The notes under the pieces were generated by a model. It was not told the DNA's origin, did not search any database, and saw only the letters and a list, made by a program, of their open reading frames with translations. Shown piece by piece: positions 37,046 through 50,298 of a DNA stretch of 64,000 nucleotides (within the stretch, counting starts at the first letter, position 1; every line of letters starts with the position of its first letter). The translations under genes were made by a program, and so were the position numbers. This stretch comes from Chlorocebus sabaeus (lineage: Eukaryota; Chordata; Mammalia; Primates; Cercopithecidae): the NCBI RefSeq assembly GCF_047675955.1, contig NC_132925.1, forward strand, positions 20,608,688-20,672,687, written 5' to 3'.

Positions 37046-37397
37046 CTACATAAGGAAAACAGTTTGAGTTTAGTATCTGACTCTTGGGTCAGATACTTTA
37101 AGAATAATCAGTTTGCAGAATTTGTCAACTTGCTGATACCTTTTTTTCCCCCCATGCTAAATATTGGAGCCAAAAATATTAGAAGGATTTAAACAAGTAA
37201 ACCCCAGAATAAGTTCTGTCAGTAGATCAGTCTGAGAGCAGTATGTTAAGGTGTTTAGGTGTTGAATAGCCTCTGCAGAGCTAGATGTAGGCAGTGTTAT
37301 TTAGGAGGAAATTTAGGTTTCTTTTTTGTAGCATGTTATAAAATTTAGACAACTGCTTGAATATGACTTGTTATTAAAAGTGGAAATGAGGGTGTTA

Positions 37398-37674
37398 TAT
37401 TTTCTTTTCTTTTTTTTTTTTTTTGAGACAGGATCTTACTCTGTTGCCCAAGCGGGATCATGGCTCACTGTAGCATTAACCCCCTGGGCTCAAGCAAACA
37501 TCCCACCTCAGCCTCCCAAGTAGCTACGACCACAGGCGTGCATCATCATGCCTAGCTAATTTTTTATTGGTAAATTTTTTGTAGAGAGGGAGTCTCATCA
37601 TATTGCCAGGCTGGTCTCCAACGCCTGGGCTCAAGCAATTCTCCCACCTCAGCTTCTGAGTGCTGGGATTACAC
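37398..37674 (-). repeat. AluJ-like element, antisense
   Basis: Poly(T), GAGACAGGATCTTACTCTG through GAGTGCTGGGATTACA; diverged and slightly truncated. Confidence 0.85.
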
Positions 37675-37923
37675 TGGCTATTTTATTAAATAATAATAAG
37701 CCTGGCGCATGAGTGAAAGCAAATTTCAAAATGTCCAACTTGTTCCCAGAACATCATGGGTCCTCAGTGTTGTACAATGTGTAGGTAAACATTCACACCT
37801 GTTTGGTATTATAAGAAGACTAAGTGGAAAAACGTGAAATCATGATTCAGATTCTGCCATGCCTGGTCAGTTGAATAAATTTAGAAAAGCATGTAGTTGT
37901 GTCTCATCGAGACAGGTACTTAC

Positions 37924-37953
37924 CAGAAACTGGCTCGCTCACTCTTGGGTCCG
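37924..37953 (-). CDS. ABI3BP: ABI3BP 30-nt microexon
   Basis: Acceptor AG lies at 37955-37954 after a pyrimidine tract; a strong donor GTAAGT lies at 37923-37918. The exon is 30 nt, phase 1/1. It encodes a hinge ADPRVSEPVSA between the FN3 domain and the C-terminal domain. It is shorter than usual internal exons but fits frame and the known protein. Confidence 0.93.
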
Positions 37954-38705
37954 CTGAGGAGAAATAAATACAAAAGTCAGACCTTACTAGATAAAACCCC
38001 AACATTCCAGTGGCATGGTGAAGATGATGGGTGCTTACAGTTAGGAAGTCTTATTTGCAAAGTGGCACTCTTTTGCTAAAGTTTGCTTTGTTTTGGAAAT
38101 TGTTCTTGATTGAATAATCTCCTGCCTGGTAGGTATTCAGCTGTATCTGTTATATGTAATTTGAGTAGTTGGGAACAGTTGTCGCTGTTCCAGCCTCCAC
38201 TTGAATTTCAAAAGCTGCTGCTTTTAGTTTGATACAAAAGCTTCATGGTAAAAATCACCAAGATGCCATGAACTACAGTTGGTATAAAAATTATGCAAAT
38301 ATTAATGCTGTATGTGCAGATGTATCTCATTAAGGAATTGGAACTTGTAAGGTCTAATTGGAAAATTTCACAGCTGTTATTAAACTATCATGTGTTCCCT
38401 TTGTGGATGCCCTCACAGGTATTTTGATTCTAGGCGTACAGAGGAGGATTCATTCACTAGCTTTTTGGAAGGGTATAGATTATGCTTTTTAAATTAAACT
38501 GATGTGTCTTTAAGTGAGGAAAAATATAAATGGTGTTTCTCTAAGCCTTCATCAGTTTGCTTTTTCCCACAAATGGGTTTTTAAGGAATTCAAGAAACAG
38601 TATTATGTAGTGTTTAGCTGGGTTTCAAACAAGCTTCCTATGCAAAACATTGCTCCACTGTGGCCCTTTGACACTGTTTTTGGGAATTACTGTTGATGTA
38701 ATTAC

Positions 38706-38785
38706 CTGATTCAGTACTGAATGCCACTGTGTTGCTGACCGGGCCTTCACCAAGCGGGTTTTTGGGTTTCACCTGGAATTCATAA
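38706..38785 (-). CDS. ABI3BP: ABI3BP coding exon, end of fibronectin III domain
   Basis: Acceptor AG lies at 38787-38786 and donor GTAATT at 38705-38700. The exon is 80 nt, phase 2 in and phase 1 out. It encodes YEFQVKPKNPLGEGPVSNTV then AFSTES, the F and G strands with the characteristic Tyr-x-x-x-V and the G-x-G-P-x-S turn. Together with the exons at 50190 and 54854 it makes a phase 1/1 module of 399 nt. An intron of about 11.4 kb precedes it. Confidence 0.97.
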
Positions 38786-39215
38786 CTGTTTAGGGGAAAA
38801 TAAAAAAATACTTGTAATACATTCTTGAGGGCTAGGACGCAACATTCCCCTATTACACTGACATCCCGCCTGATTCTATTTTGAAATTATGACAGTGAAT
38901 GGTAACATATGTTCCAGAAGTAGGTTGAGGAAAGAAAAATGATTTTAGTTTTACTATCTGAACAGCTTGTCTAAGGTTTGAGTAAGCATTAATAAAAAAG
39001 ATGGTTGTCTTTAAAAATCTCCAAATTCGTACAAATGACTTGGCAGGTTAATAGACATATAAAAAAGGGGTATATGGTAGACAAAGGCTAATTCCAGTAA
39101 CAAGGAACCTGTTTCTTTAAGATGTCTCAGCTACTTCCTGGGGCCAAGAAGTGGCTAGATTCCATTTTATTTTCTGTTATACCAACCCTGAGTATAATCC
39201 TGGACTTAGGCCATC

Positions 39216-39405
39216 TTCCTCACTGTGGGGTTTGAACTACTTATGTCAGAATCACATCATAGGGTGGCAGTGGTGAAAGTGTGTTAAACTGCAGATTTCT
39301 TGTCCTACTCTAGGTATTGAAGCAATTTTTGAGGAGATTCAGGTAAATTATAACTTCTCTAGGTGAGTCATGTGCCCAGTGATGTTTGAGAACTACTAGA
39401 CTAAG
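39216..39405 (-). repeat. MER20-like fragment
   Basis: TATGTCAGAATCACATCATA through GATGTTTGAGAACTACTAG resembles a diverged MER20. Confidence 0.5.
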
Positions 39406-40139
39406 CTGTAGTTAGTGTATTTAACTGTAGACTAAACTATGGGAATAGACAGACATAAGTGTTTCTTTGCAAGGACTCCTAGTTGTATTGCCTGGAACTT
39501 GGGTCTTCTGTGGATCACAGGATGGTGTGATGTCTCCAGAAAAGAGGCATGGTAATGTTGCCTTATAAAGAGCAGGAACACAAACGCAGACATTTCTCTC
39601 CCTCCATACTCCACATTCATATCGGCGAGTCCCTTAACCTTCTGTTAAACAAAACCCCAAACAACCCTAGGCCCCTTGGACTTATAAGTTGCTTTGATTG
39701 TATCCTTAAGAATTATTCATCAAATTATTGTGCAGTATTTAGCAATTTTTATTCATAAAATATGTAAGCAAAGCAAATCCTTTAAAGAAATGTAAACAAT
39801 AAAGCAATTTGCCATTTGCCTGAAATTAAGATTTCCTTTCAGCAGCAAGTGGACTTCGCAGTGAAAGAACATTGAATTCAAAAGTCAACCTGAGTCAGCT
39901 GATAATATTTTGAGAGTCTCAGATTTGCTCAAGGCTTTTGGGAGATAAATAATTTCCTTTTTTGGGAAGTTTATAATTAAATAAGAATGCAGAACGCACA
40001 AAAGATAGATATCTTATAAACAAGTGAAAAACAAGGATGACAGCTGTCAGTTTGGTATGGATGGTACTAAGCAGAAAAAAAAATTTGAGTCAGTTTCTTG
40101 ATCACTGAGGTATTGCATTAACACTGCTAGTATCTAGTC

Positions 40140-40320
40140 TAAGACAACAGAGTCTAGTGCTACAACAATGGCAGCCATTTTCTGAATGCTTACTGTGTAT
40201 GAGATGCATTAGTCATTCTACATATATACAGCAATACAACACATGCAAACCCTAATGAGATAAATCTTATCCTAATTTTCAGCTCAGAGCAATGGAGGCT
40301 CAAAATACTTGTACTGTTAC
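40140..40320 (-). repeat. MIR fragment
   Basis: TGAATGCTTACTGTGTATGA and CTCAGAGCAATGGAGGCTCA fit an antisense MIR. Confidence 0.55.
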
Positions 40321-40351
40321 TGTTTTTGCTTTTCAAAACTTTAAAACTGGC

Positions 40352-40510
40352 ACCAGGTGCGGTGGCTCATGCCTGTAATCCCAGCACTTTGGGAGGCTGA
40401 GGCAGGCTGATCACATGAGGTCCCGAGTTTGAGAACAGCCTGACCAACATGGAGAAACTCCGTCGCTACGAAAAATAAAAAAATTAGCCGGGCATGGTGG
40501 CACATGCCTT
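40352..40510 (+). repeat. Alu left half, 3' truncated
   Basis: CACCAGGTGCGGTGGCTCAT through GGGCATGGTGGCACATGCC; it stops abruptly without an A-tail. Confidence 0.88.
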
Positions 40511-41059
40511 TGTCATTGTCATTTGCAATGAGAGATTGTTGATACAAAAACACCTTTGTCGTCTACAGAAATCACACTCATATGGGGTATTTTCACATGA
40601 AATATTTTCCAGAGATTAAATTTTTGCTAAGAGGCCTAAAAACAAAACAAAAAAAGCCCGTAGAACTATGGTGAACTGAAAATGGAAAAAAAGAAATCAT
40701 AGCCATCTGGACTTTGATTCAAATGGGCAATGCATTCCACATTCGTTCCAGGCCATTGCCAAAAGCCCTGTGCTTTGGCCAAGTCTGATTGCTGGAATTG
40801 TCTCCATGTCTTTTTATTTCACAGTTATGTACACTGAAGCTCCATTTTTAGCATGCCACAAATACAAGCTACTTTTTTGGGGTTTTCTTTTGGCCAATAT
40901 TTTGTGATATTCGACAAGTTTCAAAGAAATTATTTTGCGCTAAATTAACGTGGGAACTGAAAGGCACCTTTTTGTTTTGGTCTCATTAAACCCTATATAA
41001 CAAAAGTGACTTGTGGTGGTAAAATTTCTTCTGAAGAAGCACATTTTGTCACAGATGAA

Positions 41060-42330
41060 TGACATCATAGGTCTAAGAGAAATGTCTCATACTGATTGTA
41101 CATAGAAAATAAAGTTTAAAGTTTCAGGAAACAGTTATTTGAAGAAACTTCAAATAGAAGTTTTGGAAGATGAAGACATTTTACAAATACTGGAACAAAA
41201 AGTCAAACATGAGAAAATGAGAGAAAAGAAAGTTGGAGAATTATTCCAGAGAATATAGTACCCAACTAGTAGGAATTCTAGAAGAGAGAACAGGAAAGGA
41301 GACAGAAAATTACCCTGGAAATTGTGTAATAAATGTCCCAGTACTGAAAGATAAGAGTTTCCAGATTGAAAAGACCTACTCTGCCCAGCAAAATGAAAAA
41401 AAAAGACAAAGGACTAAAACATATGAGTTACAAAATTTCAGAGTACTGGGGTGATAAAGACAAGTCCTAAAAACTAAGAAGAAAATAATAGGTCCCGTTC
41501 AAGGGATCCAGAATCAGAATGCCATTGGACTTTTTAACAGTAACACTGGAAGTGAGAAAACAATAGAACAATTCCTTCAAAAGTTCATTATATCCTAATA
41601 TTCCAGCTAAAGAATAGTATCAAAGTAAAACACAAATTTTAAAACATGTAAGGTCTCAAAAATACTGCCTTTTATAGCTTTTCCTCAAGACATTTCTTTT
41701 TTTTTTTTTTTTTGAGACGGAGTCTCGCTCTGTCGCCCAGGCTGGAGTGCAGTGGCAGGATCTTGGCTCACTGCAAGCTCCGCCTCCCGGGTTCACGCCA
41801 TTCTCCTGCCTCAGCCTCCCATGTAGCTCGGACTACAGGCGCCTACCACCGCGCCCGGCTAATTTTTTTTTTTGCATTTTTAGTACAGACGGGGTTTCAC
41901 CGTGTTAGCCAGGATGGTCTCGATCTCCTGACCTCGTGATCCGCCCGTCTCGGCCTCCCAAAGTGCTGGGATTACAGGCGTGAGCCACCGCGCCCGGCCA
42001 AGACATTTCTTAAGTGCTACAAAGTAATGGAGTAAACAAGGAAGAAGACTTGTGATGCGGCAATTAGGGGATTCAAAACAGAGAGGCAAAAGATGGTAGG
42101 AATTCCAAAAGAGACGGTACCATTAAAAACACACAACAAATAGAACAAAGGCATGACTGGAGTATTTGACCGTCCTGTGAAAAGCTCAGTCTAGACGTAG
42201 GGATTTAATTAACAGAAGAAATAGACAAAATGGTAAAAAATACTTGCATCTGGGGAACCAAATTTAGAAATAGGGAGGAAATGCTTTTGTGGTAATTTAA
42301 TTTTAAAACAGTGTACATATATTTCTGATA
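41060..42330 (+). repeat. HAL1-like element split by an AluY
   Basis: A-rich ORF-like sequence (AATCAGAATGCCATTGGACT, GTCTCAAAAATACTGCC) continues after the Alu (GGAGTAAACAAGGAAGAAGA), matching HAL1 wording as I recall it. All frames are degraded; borders approximate. Confidence 0.55.
41699..41999 (-). mobile_element. AluY with 12-bp target-site duplication
   Basis: Little-diverged antisense AluY between perfect AAGACATTTCTT copies at 41687-41698 and 42000-42011. It keeps the common GGGTTCACGCC and GGCGTGAGCC forms. Confidence 0.93.
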
Positions 42331-42540
42331 AAAATGAAAATGAACTGTAAGACCTACCACATCAAAATGAATATCTAAATGGAATGCAGTCCAGATGACA
42401 AATGCAGTCAAGCCTTTTGGCCCCATCTAGGACAAGCTAGGTGAATGAAGCCTCACAGAATGCCATGCCTGGTTCTACCTGGGTAGGTGTAAATCCCAAA
42501 AAATCATCTTCCCCGCACAGCCCCATCAGGAGGCAGCACG

Positions 42541-42800
42541 ATCCAGGGGGTATTAAAAACATGGATTCTAGAACCAGAAAGATTCACAGCTCACTAATGT
42601 GTGATTTTAAGGTAACTTAGCCTCTGTGAGCTTCAGTTTACTCATACATAAAAATGAGGATAATGCTATTTGTGAGGATACTATTCATTGTAGTAATTGT
42701 AACTTCACAAGGGTATAAAAGCATCTGTGAGGATTAAATGAGAATGCATGTAAAAGCAAGGTGCCTAACACGTAGTAGTTATAAGTATTCACTAGTATCA
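42541..42800 (+). repeat. MIR, sense
   Basis: AACATGGATTCTAGAACCAG, GCTTCAGTTTACTCATAC and GTGAGGATTAAATGAGAATG follow the MIR consensus order. Confidence 0.8.
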
Positions 42801-45244
42801 TATTTGTATCTCGAGAATTTTTTTAAAGAGTTTCTATTACTGGAGAATTTGACAAACACTGCCATAGAACTCTGAAGGCAGAACTCTTCTATGGCCACAT
42901 ACTTGCTTTTTGCTTGTGAAGATTATAATAAGGGCATAGCCCATGGGTTATTGGAAAGATTGAAAATTTAACAGGTAAACCTTTCTGCCTGCCATCAACA
43001 TAGATCCATAGGCTAAGAAAAAAAATGTTTTATTAAGATTTCATTGAGTCTGGAAAGCACTACAAAGCATTATCTCAGAAGAGTGGCATAATAGAGGATA
43101 TTGTTTGACACCAGCAGTTTGAGAGCAACTGTAAAAATCAGCATGAGAAGAATAAACATACATCAGTTCATTGAAAAGTGAAAAACGGGTTTCAAAAAGT
43201 GTGACCTGTGGTTCATGAGCAAAACTGTTCAGAGACAAGAACCTCGAACCTTCAGGATTGTAGCCTGAGACTGATTTCTTCTGTAGTGGAAGAGGTGGTA
43301 ATATCCTCAAGTGTAACCTTCAGATCTGGGTGGAGCAGACGCTTGCCATTCCCTACTCCTTTTGATCCTTTCTATAACCTTTTCCTTCTATTTTTTGCCT
43401 ACAATTTTGAACTGAAGTTTTCATTATTTGATAAACTTTTTATATACTCCTTACTGATTTAAAAAGTTGGTTTTCATTATAACAAAAGTCTTACAAACCT
43501 CAAGCAAACTGCTTTTTATATAGAAAGTCTACCCTATAGCTGTTGGTTTGAGTTGTTTAGCCGATTTTTACCCCTAGTGTCATCATGAAATATTTCATCC
43601 CCATTCAGATGAGGGTTCAGTCAGAGGGAGATAAATGGACAAGTAGAATAAGAAAAATAGAAGAAGGGCTGCTCAACATGGGAAAGGAGAATCTAATCAG
43701 TTGGGGTAAGCTTGACACCAAGGACACTGAAGGATTATGGGAAGCATTTCTGGATACCTGCCACATGTAAAGTTATTATGCTGATCTGGAAAACCGATAA
43801 GGAGCAAGAGGGGAGACCGAAGGGGGCACTCAGAAGACAAAATCAGGCTAAATCAGGGTATCAGCAGTTATGGGGTCATAAACTAGCTGGCTGTTATGCC
43901 ATAAGGGGCATTTTTTTGTGTTCCCCCACTTCTGTGGGGACATAGACTCCGGAGTTGGGCTGCACTCTAATTCTGCAACTGTTAATCACTTTCTTGCACT
44001 CCCTTGCTAAATGCCAAGCAATAGCAAAGAAAAAAACGATATGGTTATGTGAGACGGAATAATTGTTCTCTTTATAGACTAGTGGAGTTATGTACTTTTA
44101 GGTAGCCGTCCTTTTGCCCGATGAAAAGTTGTCAAACGGAGCAATCAAGTCAATTTCTTCTTCAACAAGGAAGGAATTGGTCTGCTGCTGCCCACACCTA
44201 CCACAAACTAAATAAAATGCCTGACGCTTTGGCAGCTTATTTTACTCCTTTCTACAAAGCCCATAAGAAGAGATGTTGAAAAGTTAATACAGAATATGCA
44301 GAGACCAGAATTTCACAGAAACACTATGAAAAGGGTATGATGGCTATTCCACATGCCTGCATCATTCAGCCAGATTGACAGTGTATAAGAATTTGCTGCA
44401 TCTATTCCAGGTAACCAGTGCCAACATTTTATTAAATCAACATAAACAACAGTCCCAAATTATCATTGCTGCCAGCTGTAGGATACTTTGGTAGGTTTCA
44501 GTCTTAGAGGAAGATTTGTTCTTCAAAATCCTCCCAAGCCAGAGAGGTCAATAAAAGTACTTGAGCAGATTAAGTGAATTTGATTTATCTTTATTACTAG
44601 ACAGTACATTTTCCATAGGAAATTGTTAGACCACATGTAAGTCTGGCACACACAATGAATTCTTTAATTTTTCAGTAAAGTAAGGAGAGAGGTGAGTTCA
44701 TTGGAAGAGAAGAGTAGGATTAAAGGGCTTTTTCAGTGTGCAGTGATTGTGTGTGTCCATCCATTTGCCCAGCCAGTTCATTAGGAAGAACTCGGTCCAT
44801 CAATGGATTATCAAAATGTGTGCTAAAAACAATCTGAAAACAAATTGCAGACTGCAGACAGAGATTTAAAGACAAGAAAATGTTTATTGGGACAAGTCTA
44901 CTTGTTATGGAATTGACCTAGGTTTTAGTTTTCAGTTCTAGTTCTCTGACCAACTCCATGCCTGGCTTTGAATATCAGAGAATTATCATTTTACAGTTGG
45001 AGGATACTTAAGAGAATGATAATCCACACTCACTGTCCCAATAAGCAGTGGTGTAAGACTTATGAAGACATACTTTATCAGCTACTCTATTCACAGAACT
45101 AAAGCTAATCATAGTGGTCTTTGCAAAGTGGTTTGCTGTAGATAGAAGCTCTTAATAGTTTTCTTTTAGTTTAACAAGACGCAAAGATTGCCTAAGGAGA
45201 TGGATAAAGGATTGGTGTTCTTGAGTAATTGTAGGGCAGGAGAG

Positions 45245-45247
<3 letters not shown>

Positions 45248-45278
<31 letters not shown>

Positions 45279-45515
45279 TTTTATTTTAGGTTCAGGGGTA
45301 CATGTGCAGGTTTGTTATATAGGTAAACTTGTGTCACAGGGGTTCGTTGTACAGATTATTTTGTCACCCAGATACAAAGCCTAGCACTCATTGATTTTTC
45401 TGCTCCTCTTCCTTCTCCCACCCTCCAGTGGGCCCCAGTGTCTGCTGTTCCCCTCTTTATGTCCATGTGTTCTCATCATTTGGCTCCCACTTATAAGAGA
45501 ACATACAGTACTTGG
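45248..45515 (-). mobile_element. L1P 3' end, 5'-truncated, antisense
   Basis: A T-run of about 28 is followed by AACTTTTATTTTAGGTTCAG, GGGGTACATGTGCAGGTTTG and GGCTCCCACTTATAAGAGAA, the 3' end of a primate L1 with its poly(A) tail. Confidence 0.88.
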
Positions 45516-46799
45516 TTTTCTGTTAGAAGAGGACTTCTAGGTTAGAAATAAATGGAAAGTAAGTACTGGGGAGGGTAGATGAGTACTGATTCAGCTGGAT
45601 AGCAATATCTACATTTTATTTTAGGAGTAAGGGGTAAGAGAAGGATCCCCTAAAGAGATGAAATTTGCCTGCATTAACAGAACTCTTTTGCATCATTTGA
45701 CTAAAACAATGACATCTCCCCACAAATGACACCCCCTTCCCTGTGCACATATGCAACCACAGTGCACTGCAGCTGGTAGCCAGGCTGGGGAAGCCCCCTG
45801 TGCCACCTTTGGAGCTGCACCTAGCACCCTAGAACAGCCATGTGGCTCTCTATTGACAAGAACATCTAATGCCAGGTGTGGAGCTGAACTCTACCATTAG
45901 CAAAACAGCTGCTGGATGGTCCTTTGGACAATTTTTTGAGCTTCTGCAGGCTAGATAAAAACCTGCTTATGTCATAAAAACAGGCAGGAGAAGGTTGGTA
46001 TACACTGCGAAAGGAAAGGTAGGGGAATACTCCACTGTCACTCTGTTTCAGGATTAGGGTGTGATCATTCAGAATTTGTAACAAAAGCACTCTATAGATC
46101 TCTAATCCCTGCCTTGTTTCTCCTGGATTAAGTGTTGTAACATGAAGCTCTACTCCACCCATGTCTGTGTGTAAAGTTTAGCCAGTAATTATCACCTGAA
46201 TTCAGATCTCATGGTTTTTAGTCAGAACAAGTGATGGAAAATGCTACTAAAATAAATGATTTACCTGCATCTCCTAGTGTTGGAACACAGCTGTAATAAT
46301 TCTTTCAGAAGCTTTGATCCATCTTACAATTATTCAAATAGGGAATTCCAGAACCTCATGAGGGTATTTTAACAGCTAAAATTCAAAGTTTATCTATTTC
46401 AAAAATTCAATTTTACCACACACTTTGATTCAAAATTTCCCCCAAGCATTGAAATATGATCAGAGTTGTGTTTTTGTTTGTTTTTTTACAGCTAACAAAA
46501 GCCACCTGGTGGCCGCATCCTGTACATACTTCCTCTTTATTTTACGGTGTCTTTTATTAGTATTAATCTTGGATCATGGTTGGGTAGAAGAAACACAATG
46601 GAAAGAAACCTTGCCTTAACCACTTAAGGTAGTATGAAAAAACCTTTTCATGCTATTTGGACACTAGTGATTTTATCATTCTGGCTGTAGCCTTGCTATC
46701 AATAGTAAGTTTGAGAACTACTTGTATGTCACCTAAATAATGTGTATGGATTTGATTAGAAAGAAAAATACTGTTGTTGTTTTTCCTTTCCTTGTTGGC

Positions 46800-46930
46800 T
46801 TACCCATTCCATCCTATTCTTTATCACATTCTAGTCTCAAGTATTCTATGAAGCCTTCTCTCCTAAATCACAGAACTTCGGTATCAATCCTACACCTACT
46901 TTGTATGCTTTTTTAATGCTCTCCAATTGT
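46800..46930 (+). repeat. L2 fragment
   Basis: ATTCTATGAAGCCTTCTCTC plus flanking C/T-rich sequence resembles L2. Confidence 0.5.
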
Positions 46931-47567
46931 TTAACGGGTGTTACTTTTGTTTCTCCAGATACTTTTAGGCTTCAGAAATCTCAAATTAATTGAAATAATT
47001 TACCTCATTTTATTTTTCCATAATTCATTATTTTTTCTAATGGAGATTTCAGTATGTTTTAATATTTCAGCCCAAACATTTTTGCTCATTGAATAGACAA
47101 ATGAATCTCTGACATACCTGGTAAGAGAGATGTGAAATTCATTCACAGGCTCATCAGGGGGCTAGGATCTACTGAACTCCTTGACCACCATAAAGTTTCA
47201 CATACTGAGGACTAAACAGTGTTCATGAAAGCATCTTTACATCCATATGTATTATATTTTTCCCAAAATGGAAAAATGTTCTTTACTTCAGACTACTGAT
47301 TTACAACTCCTAAGTCATGATCCATTAGAGACTACCAATATATAATCCTGGCCAAATCATTTATATGAAAATTAATGATTTTGATATCCTGATGGATTTC
47401 ATTGAACCATACCAAATTCTTAAAGTAATATTAAGTAAGCCACATATAATAGACACACTGAATGGCCTCAGATTAGTGCCAGTAGTAAAATTCGGCATGG
47501 GATCCTGATTTAGGAGGCCCTAAATTTGATTTAACATTGCTTTTTCCCAAAGCTAAATCTAGACAGG

Positions 47568-47870
47568 GGCCGGGCATGGTGGCTTACCCCTGTAATCCCA
47601 GCACTTTGGGAGGCTGAAGCAGGTTAGTCACCTGAGGTCAGGAGTTCGAGACCTGCCTGGCCAACAGGGTAAAACCCCATCTCTACTAAAAATACAAACA
47701 AATTAGCCGGGTGTGGTGGTGGGTGCCTGTAGTCCCAGCTACTTGGGAGGCTCAGGCAGGAGAATCGCTTGACCCTGGGAGGCAGAGGTTGCAGTGAGCT
47801 GAGATTGCGCCATTGCACTCCAGCCTGGGCAACAAGAGCAAGACTTTGTCTCAAAAAAAAAAAAAAAAAG
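47568..47870 (+). mobile_element. AluS/Y element with 10-bp target-site duplication
   Basis: Sense full-length Alu with an A17 tail, flanked by TCTAGACAGG at 47558-47567 and 47871-47880. Confidence 0.92.
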
Positions 47871-48344
47871 TCTAGACAGGCACTCCTCTGGGTTTTGCTA
47901 GTCTTGAGGTAAGGATAGTTTTAGGGGTCCTCCTCAGAAGGCCCACTGACGAAAGACAGGAGTAATAAACAGGATATATGATGAGGGTAGGCTAAAGAGA
48001 GCCATGCTCTCTTTCAGTGTGAAGCAATTTCCAGAAACAGCTAGAATGAGTTCTAAAACAATTACAACCAGAAGCTACATGTGAACCCCATGACCTGTGA
48101 TTACAGAATAAAATGCATCTTAGCCCTGGGGCACTTTTCTCTACCTACCTCACCAGGCAGGTCAGATGCCCAAATGGCACTCTTGCCAAGACATTACAAA
48201 AAGTTATTTTTTGTTAGATTTATTCCAGCAATTGTTACTCAATATAAACAGGCTCAAATATTAAAAGTGATTATTCCAACTAAAAGCCAGAATGAAAACA
48301 CAAATGAAAAGTGACAGCAAGTCATCCTCCCAATTACCACCTCT

Positions 48345-48815
48345 CAGGGTCTCCCCATCTCCTGATCTGGCTTATAAGATCCTCTCCCACCCTGGCTTCC
48401 CATTCTGTTTCCTCTGCCTCCATCCACATATCACTACTCATGTGGACGGAGGTAAAAATAGCCTATTTTTCACTGCACACAACCGGGCCATTTTGGCCTT
48501 CCGTGTACTGACATATACTATTCGAATACTCTCTTTCCCTATAATCACCTGGCTAGCTCCTTCCCACTCATCCTTCAAGCCTCAGACCAGGTGTCACCTT
48601 CTTCAGGAAGATTTTCCTAATTTCTGCCACGTTGTGTAGCACCTCCCACCCTGGGATCCCCTAGCACCTTGGGCATGCTCCATTCAGAGTTCTCGCTACT
48701 TTGTATAGAATACTTGGTCATTAACTGCCGCCCCTCTAGCCTTGAGTTCAAGGGCAGCCACCATGTTTATTCGTGTGTGTAGCCATACTTAAGAAATGTT
48801 TGCTGAATGGAAATG
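48345..48815 (+). repeat. L2 3' part, sense
   Basis: CTCAGACCAGGTGTCACCTT, TCAGGAAGATTTTCCTAA and AAGGGCAGCCACCATGTTTA through GAAATGTTTGCTGAATGG match the L2 3' end. Confidence 0.8.
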
Positions 48816-50189
48816 CAAATGCAAACCTTTTACGAACAAATTGGGTTTAAAATGATACTGGAATAACTGTATTCAACATTCAGGTCATGAGCTAATAGGT
48901 GCACTGAGAGAAGATCTGAGGACAGTCCAATTCAGAAATAAACTGCAATGAACATTGAGAAACTGGATGCCTTTCAATGACTGTACTGTACAAGTCACTT
49001 TTTATTATGGGGAATAAAGAGCAGAAAACGGAGAAGCCAAGTTTCATAAGCACAAATTCACCTATTAAAAAGTTCAAATTAAGTGACCTTTTCTTTCACT
49101 CATTTCTTCAAATATATCAAGCCTGTAAAAACAGGCTTCCTCCTCCTCTCAATCTAAGGAAATGCTAAGGAAACAGAACCAAGATCAAATGGGCTTTTAC
49201 TGACATATGCTTATTTTAGCTAAAAATCTTTTAAGAAAATCGGCAGTTGTAAAATATATCTTAAAATAGAGAACTTTAAAGAAAAACCCCATGCTTGTGA
49301 AAGAAGTATCCCTTTTGCAGTATCGGACTAGTTTATACACAGTGAACTGCCTGTAGTGAATTAGATGGTGCTTCCTTTTCTACAGAAAGATTACAAGAGT
49401 CTCCCCACGGTCAGAGCCAAAATAGGCTCTTTTGAGTGTCACTATCAATAACCAATTCAATTCAATCGATTGATGACAATGTGAACATTATGAAAAAAGG
49501 AAAACTTGGAACTTCCTTCCTACATTTCTAGAAATGTCTAAGACCCTTATTTTTCTTTCAATAATAAAATGCACTAATAAAATGTTGGATATTTTAGATT
49601 GAAAAAAGAATCACAAAACTGTACAGCAATACGAACAACCTGGCATCAATGTGTAATAAACAGGGATACTTAGAAAAGTTATCAGATAACACTGTTAAAG
49701 ATATGTAACTCTTGTAAAACTCGATTTCAAAGAATTGCTGTGCCTGAGACTAGTCTGTAGTTATTTTAAGTATTAACTCTTAAAAACTTTCACCTACATT
49801 GTGTCACCAGACTTTCCTTTCATTGCCCTCTCCTTTCCAGCATTTTCATTTTTTGGTGCTTCCAATCTAGTTTACATCATGCACAGTCCAGTTATTACTG
49901 ATCCACAGACTTAGTATTTAATATCAACATTTGGTATCGAATTTTTTTTTTAAAGATGTCATACTATTATTAACAAAACCATCTTGCCAGCAATTTTAAA
50001 CCCACCAGTAATTCAAATATTTGCAAAACATGACTTTAGAGGTATCTAGTGCTATATATAGAAAACCCAAGAGTGAAATGGAAGCTGGAGCCACCCTCAA
50101 GACAGAGAAGATGATGTAATTTCTCTCCTTTGTCGTGGTTATAACTTTTGCACTCTCAGAATTTACCTGGAATAGCACTGGTGGCTTAC

Positions 50190-50298
50190 CTTGTGTTTGG
50201 TTTCAGATTTTCTACTGTGGAAAAGGTCTGATTTGTAATTTGAATGGACTTGTTCTTCCCACTGAATGACCCATTTTCTCTGGATATAACTTCATATT
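50190..50298 (-). CDS. ABI3BP: ABI3BP coding exon, middle of fibronectin III domain
   Basis: Acceptor AG lies at 50300-50299 and donor GTAAGC at 50189-50184. The exon is 109 nt, phase 1 in and phase 2 out. It encodes YEVISRENGSFSGKNKSIQI and then TNQTFSTVENLKPNT, the C to E strands of the FN3 fold with the usual L-K-P-N-T turn before strand F. Sequons NGS, NKS, NQT and NTS (completed by the next exon) are visible. Confidence 0.97.

Larger units (their letters stand above)
34748..38705 (-). other. ABI3BP: ABI3BP short 3' introns (four)
   Basis: Introns at 34748-35701, 35825-36883, 37046-37923 and 37954-38705 separate the last five exons. They hold an L2 fragment (35900-36390) and an AluJ (37398-37674); the remainder is unremarkable. 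Confidence 0.85.
38786..50189 (-). other. ABI3BP: ABI3BP 11.4-kb intron inside the FN3 domain
   Basis: It splits the FN3 domain before its F strand. It contains MER20, MIR, Alu, HAL1 with nested AluY, an L1P 3' end and L2 copies. 42800-45240 and 48820-50180 show no recognisable repeat or exon. Confidence 0.85.

Noticed and set aside
43585..43945. Two short open readings in an unclassified part of the 11.4-kb ABI3BP intron
   Set aside because: No similarity I recognise, no matching splice borders; most likely chance.
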